Shown here piece after piece: positions 55,931 through 64,000 of a stretch of 64,000 nucleotides of DNA (positions within the stretch are counted from its first letter, which is position 1; each line of letters begins with the position of its first letter). The translations under genes were made by a program, and so were the position numbers. The stretch is from Atrichornis clamosus (lineage: Eukaryota; Chordata; Aves; Passeriformes; Menuridae). The stretch is from positions 62,001 through 126,000 of the forward strand of contig WBMZ01003070.1 in the NCBI GenBank assembly GCA_013400975.1. The letters are read 5' to 3'. The notes under the pieces are model-generated. The model saw only the letters and a program-made list of their open reading frames with translations, searched no databases and had not been told where the DNA came from.

Positions 55931-57629
55931 CCCTTTCCCTCTCTCTGATCCCCCCAGCAGCCCTGTTCCCTCATGACCTTGCAGGGACTCCAATTCCCAG
56001 CTGTCCTGTGGGAATCTTCCCCTGTGGCTGTGCCTGGAGGACTCTGATGTTTTTAGCTGCTCTCTGTGGTCAGATAGGTGGGATTGGGGTGCCGTGGGTT
56101 CACCCCTGACACAGAGCTCCCGGATCAGCCAGAGCGCCCAGCCACTGTCACCGTGTGCCAGGTGTTCCAAGCAGGCTTGGGGACATTCTGTGTCACAGTC
56201 TCCTGTGCCTGGCACTGTTTGGCTTGGCTCCAGGCCATGCTGTGCCTTCGCAGCCAGGGAACAGGGGCAGGGCCAGGACATGGAGACCCCCTGGAAGCTG
56301 CCCCCCATGTCCAAAAGATTTCATGGCAACTTTTTTGGTGTCTGTACTGAGAAAACACTCAAAATGAGTCACCTGTCATTACCCTGCAGCAGGCACAGCA
56401 GAGGTGACACATTTCATGCTTTCTTACGTCAGTGCTTTGAGGATCTGTGACCTTTACCCGTTGCTTATCAGTGGGAGCTGACAGGCAGTTGTGCAAAGAG
56501 AGCTTGGGCTCAGTCCCATCCAGCCTCTGTTTGCTTAGGAAGGCACAGATAAATTCCTGTGTCCTTCTCTCAGCACTGTTCACTGGAATGTTGGCTGGAA
56601 ACAAAAAGGAGAGTCCCTTGATAGGGCTTTACCTGTGCCTGTCTCTCTGACAGAGCAGGGAAGAGGCAAGCTAGCAATCTGGGGATCAACAGTAGTTCAG
56701 GAATTTCCCTTTTCCACATCGTTTCAGCTTTATCATTCCAGTGAAGGTAAACTTTCTGCCCTTAATGGTCGTGGCCACCTTTCATTTTCAGTTTCTGTTC
56801 CGCATGCTCCAGCCTTGTGCAGGGAGAAACACCCGTGAGAGGGTTAAAATCTCCTTTGCTTTTCAAACACTTCCTTCACTTGCTCTTGATGATGGAGACA
56901 ATCTCTGATACTCATTCTGGAGCTTAATAAAACCCCTTAGAACTCCAGAGTGCTTGAAGATGAGGATAAATGTTTAAGAAAATCATAGTTACATGGAAAA
57001 TCAAGGCTGGCCATTGCTGTTGTATAATCTGTTTGCAAAGGAGCTTATGAAAAAACAAGGAGTTTGAGCATGTTGTCCTTCTCCCTGTTGAAAACAATGG
57101 GACAGGATGAGGTGTTAATAATAATTAGTTTCAGGACCTTCCAGCTGACATATGGCAATTCTCTTCTGCCTCCTGGTGATTGGGGGTACCTCGTTCTGTG
57201 CCCAGATCTCTGTTCAGAGCCTGGGAGCTGGCAGGGACATGGGGGAACCACACACTGGGAAGTTTGAACAGCCTGGAGTACAGAGGGCCCTAACTGGGCA
57301 CAGGGATTTGCATGGAGCAAAGCCTGTGTTGGGGATGTACAGTCTGCCCCCAGAACAGTGGGAAAACTGACTTGATTCCACTGGAAAATGTTTAAATGGG
57401 GAGAGAGATGAAGGGAGATAAGAACTCAGAGTAGATCTTGACCGAGATAAGAAAATTTAATGGAGGAAAAATTTACAAAATAGCTTTTAGTGTAAGGAGA
57501 GTCAGCGAGGGGTTTCTGATGCAGAAGGTAAGAGGGCAGAGCTGCAGTTCCATGGTGGAGCCCAACCAGCTCCAGTCCCAGAGCTGTTGGGATGAACCTC
57601 CTGGGGGGCTGCAGCTTCATCCCCTCCAA

Positions 57630-57912
57630 TCTCTGCTCCCTGTGACCAGGGGCAGGATCCAGGGAATGGCTGGAGCTGTGCCAGGGAGGTTCAGGCTGGA
57701 GATCAGGAAAAGGTTTTTCCCCCAGAGGGTGGTAGGGCAGTGAACAGGCTCGCCAGGGACTGGTCATGGCCAGAGCTCCCAGAGCGTTTGGACAACACTC
57801 TCAGGCACAGGGTGGGATTGTTGGGGTGTCTGTGCAGGGACAGGAGTTGCACTGGATGGTCCCTGTGGGTCCCTTCCAGCTCAGGAGAGTCCATGATTCT
57901 GTGATTCTCCCA
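57630..57912 (+). mobile_element. CR1 LINE 3' fragment
   Basis: Reads 'ctggagctgtgccagggagg', 'ttcaggctggagatcagga', 'aaaggtttttcccccagag', 'gcactggatggtccctgtg' and ends 'ccatgattctgtgattct'. Confidence 0.85.
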
Positions 57913-58369
57913 GCCTGCAGCCACGCTCTCAGTAAGAAGCTGTGGCTCAGCAGAGCTCTGGGGTGTGTCTGAAGCTGCTCTCTGTGCCAGACCACATGAA
58001 AACGATAATAATTCGTATGCAGGGCTCAGCTCTGGGCTCGGTGACAGCTCAGGGTGCAGAGATTCCCAGTCCTGACAGAGTGAGGGCTCCTCTGCAGCTC
58101 AGCTTGCTCTGGAGCATGCAGTGCTGAAGAGTTGCCTGTGTGGACATGCTTATTCTGTAGTAAGGGCAATATCCAGGGAGAAGTTGGGAATAGCTGTTCT
58201 ACTTTACTAAGCTCGTCCTAGCCCAGGTTAATCAGTCTGCACAGGCATGTAAATATTCTCAGCAGGTGGAGAATCTGCCTTGTCTGTGAGCCTCATCCCC
58301 ACAGAGCTTCATCCCCTCTGTATCCCCAAGGCAGCAGTGCCCCAAATCTGTGGGAGGAGAAGCCAGGAG

Positions 58370-59160
58370 TTACGGAATGTCGGATTGAATGGACAGGCTG
58401 GATCAATGGCCAAGGCCAACAGTGTGAGAGCCAACAAGGCCAGTGCTGGGTCTTGTCCTTGGGTCACAACAGTCCCATGGAATGCTACAGGCTGAAGAAC
58501 AGTGGCTGGAAAGCTGAGAAAGGATTTGGGGGTACTGGTGACAGTGACTGGACATGAGCCCAGATGTGCCCAGGTGGGCAGGAGGCCAATGGCCCCTGGG
58601 CTGTCCCAGCCATGGTGTGTCCAGCAGGCCCAGGGCAGTGCCCCCCCTGCCACTGCTGGGGCACCTCCAGTGCTGGGGGCACCTCCGGGCCCCTCAGGAC
58701 AAGAGAGACCTTGAGGGATGTGAAGCGTGTCCTGGGAAGGGAACGGAGCTGGGGAAGGGTCTGGAGCACCAGGAGCAGCTGAGGGAGCTGGGGGGCTCAG
58801 CCTGGAGAAACGGAGGCTCAGGGGGGACCTTCTGGCTCTGCACAACTCCCTGACAGGAGGGGACAGCCAGGGAGGGTCGGGCTCTGCTCCCAGGGAACAG
58901 GGACAGGACAAGAGGAAATGGCCTCAAGTTGTGCCAGGGGAGGTTCAGGTTGGATATTGGGAAAAATGTCTTCCCTGAAAGGTTGTCCAGCCCTGGCACA
59001 GCTGCCCAGGGCAGTGGTGGAGTCCCCATCCCTGGAGGGATTTAAAAGTCATGTGGATGTGGCACTTGGGGCATTGGCTAGTGGTGGCCTTGGCCATGCT
59101 GGAATAATGTTGGACTCAATGATCTTAGAGGGCTTTTCCAACCTAAATGATCCTGTGAAA
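58370..59160 (+). mobile_element. CR1 LINE, long copy (about 0.8 kb)
   Basis: Reads 'gccaacaaggccagtgctgg', 'gatttgggggtactggtga', 'ggtctggagcaccaggagc', 'ggctcagcctggagaaac', 'atggcacttggggcattgg' and ends 'ttccaacctaaatgatcctg'. It shares many blocks with the inverted copy at 25010-25850. Confidence 0.88.
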
Positions 59161-60489
59161 CTCAGGTTGCTCCTATCCTGCTGTATAGCACTGGGATGTG
59201 TGTCCATGATGAAATGGGAAGTCTCCGTGTTCTGTCTTCTGCCTGGTGTGAGAACCATGGTCATAGGCCCTGCTTTTAGTTGCATTCATTTCTTTTCTTG
59301 AAAGCTTCTCACTTCAAGTTAAATCATTGTGTAGACAACTGCTAAAATCAAAGAGTTTTAAACACCTGTTTTTCTTCATTTCAACTGCCCCACCACACAC
59401 AAGCTTCACTCCTTAAACCAGTCAGAACACAGGAAAAACATCCTGTGCCAGGCCAACAGTCTAATCCCAGGCCCAGTCAGCAGAAATGACTCCTAGAAGG
59501 TGCTAAGAAGAACAAACGAGGTAAGAGGTACAGACATACCTCACGTCTTGCTTATTTTGCTCTATATCTCAGAGATTCAGAAAAATCAAACGAACGCGAG
59601 CTTCAGCAGAAAAATGATCTTGGATTCCCCTTAAGTGAAATTTCCTCTGATGCCCTTGTTCTCAGGTATGTGGAATATGGTTTGTTTGTTTGCAGGGAAA
59701 AATCTGTTACCTCAGAAAGAAAATTAAGGCACTGTTAATATTTAAATGTCAAAGGAAAAGTATAATCACACTGACAGCTTGGAGTTGGGAATGACATACC
59801 CAGGCACACAACATTTACAACAGAGAATGTCACGCAAAATCTGCATTTCTCTTTCAAATTCCCAGTTTACTCATACTAGAGATGGGATTGTGAAGTTACA
59901 GTCATTACTGCATTGCAGTCTTAGAATTAAGGTCAACATCAGATAGAAAACTTTAGCTTAAAAATGGGCAAGACATCATGCAACTTGAATTGTATTACTC
60001 TATTCTTATCCACTACATGTCCTGTTAAAAACCTTTACCTGCTACCAGCCAGCTTCCTCACAGGCAGCTGAACCCTCACCTCTACAAGGCTGTAGTTGTC
60101 TGTTCTGTTCAAGGATTGTGAAGGTTGAGCAACTCTGATCTGTTGCAAGATCCACCCACTTTTGTTTCAATTTTTTTTTTCCTCCTATGAGACTTTCTAG
60201 TCTTGGTGCTTCCTCTTTCTTCCTTTTCTCTTTCACCTTTCTTTCAGCCTCTCACACCCCAGGCCATGCCCTCCTAAAACCTCTCTGTACTGTGCTTCCT
60301 TCTGATTTGTCTCAACATTTTGTTGCTTTTCTCACATACAGATCTTTGCCTGGATGCCCTTGGATCTCTGCTCTTTATTATTTGCTGTCCACCTTTGTCC
60401 TTTTTCATATTCCAGTTACAGTCTCCAGTTTTAACCATGTTGAAACACTTTTTCTCCTCTTCACCCCGGTGATCATCATGAAACACTTT

Positions 60490-60660
60490 TTCCCTGTGAG
60501 GGTGACTGGCACTGGTTATCCCAGGCTGCCCAGAAAGGCTGTAGGATCTCCATCCTTGGGGTGTCATCCTGCACAACTGACTGGTGGCTCTGCTTGAGCA
60601 GAGGCGTGGCCCAGGTGACCTCCAGAGCCCTTTCCCTCCTCAGGCAATCTAGGCTGCTGA
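60490..60660 (+). mobile_element. Diverged CR1 fragment
   Basis: Reads 'ctgtgagggtgactggcac', 'ccaggctgcccagaaaggct', 'atctccatccttggggtg' and 'caggtgacctccagagccc', an older CR1 subtype. Confidence 0.6.
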
Positions 60661-61544
60661 AATAGCCCTGGTTAACTCTGTGTTTGAGGCCAGTAGGAAA
60701 TTACTTCCCTCTTGCAGCAAGAGTAGGGAGGAGTCTCAGTTTTCTCTGTGAGCTCACCAGGGTGGCACAGCTGCACCTTCCTGCTCTTAGAGAATTGGAG
60801 CTGGGACACAGATTTGTGGTCAGGCTGGGACTTGGGGAACTGGGCAGTGTGAGCATGGAGTCAGCATTCACTGCACTGCACGTGGGCCTTTTCCTCCCAC
60901 CTGTGAAACAGCAGCTGCTGCAGAACCCTGGAGTTGGAGCGGGGTGCCTGACAGCAGGGAGCTCCTGCTCTCACAGAGCTGCGAGCTGATGCCAGACCAG
61001 ATGGAGGCGGCAACTTGCTCTAGTGCAAGGTGCCCCTGCTGTGTTAGTATTGATACTGTTATTATTGATGTAACAACCCAAGGGAAAGTTCTGATTCATT
61101 TTCCACAAAGAATTGGCTTTATGTTCTCAAACCTCCATAGGTGATATCTTCCAAAAGTTCACTTTACAGCACAGAACAAAGGGCATGATCTAAACATCAC
61201 TTCAGTTTTGATTTAATCCAAGATATCTTTTTAACATTTCACTGGCATTTCATCCTAAACATTAATACATTTTTAAAAAATTTAAAACAATTCTTGCAGA
61301 ATGGGAAAGTCATTTTCTGTCCCCCTCTGGCAGGTACATCAGCACAGGCTTGTCCTTGGCAATACCCAGACCTAGGCAGGATGGGAGGGAGAGATGTGGG
61401 GACATGGAGCTGTTTGCTCAACAGCAGCACAGTGAGCCCAGGAAACCCTCCCAGTGCTTGAGAGAGCCCTTCAGCACCTGATGGAGAGGCAGGAAATGAG
61501 AGTGAAGCAAAGAGGCCTCAGAGTGGAAAATAAAACCTACAAGT

Positions 61545-61795
61545 GTGAAACTAAAGGAGGGCAGGGCTAGGTGAGATATTGGGAAGGAATTGTTCCCTGT
61601 GAGGGTGGGGAGGTCCTGGCACAGGGTGCCCAGAGAAGCTGTGGCTGCCCCTGGATCCCTGGAAGTGTCCAAGGCCAGGTTGGCTAGGGCTTGGAGCAAC
61701 CTGGGATGGTGGAAGGTGTCCCTGCCCGTGGCAGGGGTGGAACAAGATGGGATTTAAAATCCCTTCCAGCCCAAACCAGTCTGGGACTCTGTAAC
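61545..61795 (+). mobile_element. CR1 LINE 3' fragment
   Basis: Reads 'gatattgggaaggaattgtt', 'aggtcctggcacagggtgc', 'tggaagtgtccaaggccag' and ends 'accagtctgggactctgt'. Confidence 0.87.
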
Positions 61796-62271
61796 AGATG
61801 TCGAGTCAGGTGGCCTGACAGGGAGTAAATGAGGGCAGGTATTAAAGTAATTTTAGGTCATTTCCTTCACATCTGCTCAACTGATTGTTGATGGAAGCTG
61901 GAGGCTCCACCACAGCCACAATCAGTTGCAGTGTCACTCTGGGGACACATTCTCTGTCAGCCTCACTCTGCTGACCTGGAGTTGTGACACAAGGCTGAGA
62001 AGAAAATGGAGTCACTTACTCACAGTGTCCCACTTGACCTTATTCTGGCAGCAACAAATCCAAGCCATGTAGTAAAATGACAGTACTGGTTTCTAATGAT
62101 CTTCTAAGAATTTCAGAATTAACATTTCCAGATTTAATTCTGCTTATTTATGATTCCTTCTGTAAACTCAGTGTTCACTTTGGGTTTGCAGGAGAGGACT
62201 GAGAGAAGTATCAAACTGCTGTGTGGGAAGCAGCCTGCCTCAAGGAAAGTAAAACTTCAGAGGACTCGTAC

Positions 62272-62394
62272 TAAAATCCTAGTAAACCTTTGAAAATCTC
62301 AGTAAACCTTTGACAACTCTCAGTAAACTTTTGAGAATCTCAGTAAACCTTTGAGAATCTCAGTAAACCTTTTAGAACTCTTGGTAAACCTTTG
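62272..62394 (+). repeat. 20/21-bp tandem array immediately before the DRAM2 start exon
   Basis: The marker agtaaac (last unit ggtaaac) occurs at 62281, 62301, 62322, 62342, 62362 and 62383: six units with spacing 20, 21, 20, 20, 21. The unit is close to 'ctcagtaaacctttgagaat'. The array ends about 17 bp before the acceptor CAG at 62409-62411. Confidence 0.93.
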
Positions 62395-62437
62395 CCTTTG
62401 GTTCTTCACAGTGTCTGGAGTTAGAAGTCGGCCTGAA

Positions 62438-62568
62438 ATGTGGTGGTTCCAGCAAGGCCTCTCGTTCCTGCCCATGGCTCTGGTTGTCTGGTCAGCAGCA
62501 TCCTTTGTGTTCTCCTACATTACTGCAATTGTCCTGCACCACGTCGACCCTTTGGTGCCCTACATTAG
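62438..62568 (+). CDS. DRAM2: DRAM2 first coding exon (residues 1-43 plus split codon)
   Basis: The exon opens at 62412 after TTCTTCACAG with 26 nt of 5' UTR. ATG is at 62438. It ends TACATTAG|GTCAGT in phase 2. It holds the first transmembrane helix and the conserved HH-DP loop. Confidence 0.96.
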
Positions 62569-64000
62569 GTCAGTGACACCCACCCTGTGTCAGAGCACTG
62601 AACTGACCCCACTCCTGGGAATTCTTCCCAACTCCAAACTTACAACAGCAGTTCTTACCCAACAGCTCTAGTTCTAAAGTTACTGTTTATAGTTATTATC
62701 TATATAGTTAGAGGTGATATTAAACTGACAGAGGGGAAATTCAGGTTAAATGGTAGGAAGAAATTCCTCCCTGTGAGGGTGGTGAGGCCCTGCCACAGGC
62801 TGCCCAGAGAAGCTGTGGCTGCCCCATCCCCTGAAGTGTCCAAGGCCAGGTTGGACGGGGCTTGGAGCAACCTGCGATAGTGGAAGGTGTCCCTGGTTGG
62901 AATGAGATGGGCTTTAAGGTCCCTCCCAACCCATTCTGGGATTTGTGTGTTACTCTATTTAAAAGTGTCTGGTTTTGTGCAAAACTCTCAGCTTTGGCTC
63001 TGAAAACAGACCCTTGAAATGATGATGAACGAGAGAACTGGGGGTGCCTCACCACCCCCTGCTCCCAGAGAAGCCTCTCACTGTCACCAGGTTTGTTGCA
63101 CCAGTAAATCCATACTAGAATTTATATTCCCAACTTGATTCCATTAAGGCCCAGGCTTTGCTCTTTCAGTTTTCCATGTTCTTCGTTTTCCCAGTTTTAA
63201 TCCTTTTTATTCACCTTTTATGGAATCCAGATGGATATAAAAGGAGCAGTTACTCCGAGCATGATCACTCCTTGCTCCAGGGCTGGCATGTCTTTACCAT
63301 GGTGATTTCTACAGCTCTGAAACCAGCACAGCATAGTTTGAGTAATGAAAAATTCAGTGAAAAACATCTGGGAGGATTTTTTCTTACATTTCCTTTGTAG
63401 ACTGAAATAAGTACAGTAGTGTTGTAAGTATTTTTAGTATAGATATAGATAATATAGGATATGTATCACTCCATTTATGTTTTCCAGTGATACAGGGACA
63501 ATACCACCTGAAAGATGCTTATTTGGGATCATGTTAAATGTTTCAACCTTCTTGGGTGAGTACAGAAAGCTGTCATTGGTGAGCTGCAGGCAGTTCTAGA
63601 ATGCAACAGCTTTAAAGAAGTTCATTTCCTTCTCCAGATCTTTAAACAGCCCAGAAGTCTCAGTCAAAAACTAAATTCTGGGTAATAAATCTCAATTCTC
63701 TTAAGCAATTCAAAGTGTGTGTCAGGGTTTTACCCACAAATTGCAAGCAATTTGCAATTGCAGACTCCAGAAGGGCAAAAAATGCATTAAAAAAAACCTA
63801 ACAAGTAAAAGCAAGACAAGTAAAAGCAAAAAAATGCAATTCAAGGCAGTCACCTTACCTGTGCTGCAACCATGGAGGGAGGGAAGAAACCTAATATGGC
63901 TTTCAGATGGAATAGATCAGAAAAATCTATCAATTTGACTTGTTTGCCTTATATTATTTCCATTTTCACTTCCAGCCTCTCAGCTTTCCTATTTCAGTGT
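62438..64000 (+). CDS. DRAM2: DRAM2, DNA damage-regulated autophagy modulator 2 (5' part; continues past the window)
   Basis: Coding exons seen: 62438-62568 and 63488-63555. An acceptor TATTTCAG ends at 63997, so a third exon may begin at 63998. The protein starts [20 protein letters not shown], then [33 protein letters not shown] and MLNVSTFL. It aligns with the human DRAM2 N-terminus ([27 protein letters not shown]). Human DRAM2 is about 266 residues, so roughly a quarter lies here. DRAM2 is a multi-pass lysosomal membrane protein implicated in autophagy; human mutations cause retinal dystrophy. The first hydrophobic helix is at residues 9-30. The non-coding exon 1 is probably the one ending at 55097. 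Confidence 0.94.
62569..63487 (+). other. DRAM2 intron between first and second coding exons
   Basis: 919 bp, GT-AG. Contains a sense CR1 copy (62725-62950); otherwise A/T-rich unique sequence. Confidence 0.75.
62725..62950 (+). mobile_element. CR1 LINE 3' fragment
   Basis: Reads 'aggaagaaattcctccctgt', 'gaggccctgccacaggctg', 'aggttggacggggcttgga' and ends 'ccaacccattctgggatttg'. Confidence 0.87.
63488..63555 (+). CDS. DRAM2: DRAM2 second coding exon (split residue 44 to 66, plus one base)
   Basis: Acceptor TTTTCCAG, donor TTCTTGG|GTGAGT, exit phase 1. It encodes [20 protein letters not shown] and FL. The CLFG segment matches human DRAM2. Confidence 0.94.
63556..63997 (+). other. DRAM2 intron, truncated by uncertainty at the window edge
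   Basis: The next acceptor is probably TATTTCAG ending at 63997, but only three bases of exon follow. An alternative acceptor (CTTCCAG, near 63975) would continue with text unlike DRAM2. Confidence 0.5.

Larger units (their letters stand above)
55098..62411 (+). other. DRAM2 5' intron region (inferred)
   Basis: 7.3 kb between the probable non-coding exon 1 donor and the acceptor of the start-codon exon. It holds a C-rich tandem region with an assembly duplication, several sense-oriented CR1 copies and a 20/21-bp array at its end. Further non-coding exons are possible but not identifiable. Confidence 0.6.

Noticed and set aside
58309..58911. 200-codon minus-strand frame
   Set aside because: Antisense of a CR1 copy; not a host gene.
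63976..64000. DRAM2 third exon starting after CTTCCAG near 63975
   Set aside because: The following codons do not resemble DRAM2. The later TATTTCAG at 63997 is a better acceptor, though only three bases follow it.

Overview
This window is vertebrate nuclear DNA and almost certainly avian. It carries more than twenty copies or fragments of the CR1 LINE, whose 3' ends read like 'ccaacccaaaccattctgtgattctg'. Introns are compact and the promoters are GC-rich. I see no bacterial, viral or organellar signature. A songbird or other neoavian fits, but I cannot name the species.

Three protein-coding genes are recognisable, in an order and orientation that mirror human 1p13.3 (DRAM2 - CEPT1 - DENND2D). 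DENND2D lies on the + strand at about 6.5-17.8 kb: 12 coding exons, 467 codons, complete. CEPT1 lies on the - strand from 53.4 kb down to 24.2 kb: eight coding exons per transcript, 418 codons, complete. DRAM2 lies on the + strand: first two coding exons at 62.4 and 63.5 kb, with the rest beyond the right edge. DENND2D and CEPT1 converge tail to tail across a 6.4-kb repeat-bearing spacer. CEPT1 and DRAM2 diverge head to head from one CpG-rich promoter at about 55.0 kb. I assembled all coding exons by reading GT/AG splice sites, codon phase and recalled similarity to the human proteins, and every junction keeps frame.

The three genes act in membrane biology but not in one shared pathway. DENND2D is a DENN-domain exchange factor for Rab GTPases. 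CEPT1 makes phosphatidylcholine and phosphatidylethanolamine in the ER and nuclear membrane. DRAM2 is a lysosomal membrane protein linked to autophagy.

The best finding is in CEPT1. There are two homologous 85-bp versions of one internal coding exon: 5a at 40859-40943 and 5b at 33039-33123. They have identical phase, good splice sites and different transmembrane sequence. Frame allows exactly one per mRNA, which is the signature of mutually exclusive splicing. An inverted pair of CR1 copies sits between them. Other points of interest are a 19-codon uORF whose stop overlaps the CEPT1 start codon (ATGA), a 26-bp minisatellite in DENND2D intron 6, a 20/21-bp tandem array just before the DRAM2 start exon, and an exact 145-bp duplication around a single N that looks like an assembly error. 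I found no evidence for a wholly new kind of biological system.

Layout: 1-6.3 kb intergenic with CR1 and a CpG-rich block; 6.3-17.8 kb DENND2D; 17.8-24.2 kb convergent spacer; 24.2-53.4 kb CEPT1 with large repeat-filled introns; 55.0 kb shared promoter; 55.1-62.4 kb DRAM2 first intron region; 62.4-64 kb DRAM2 first coding exons.
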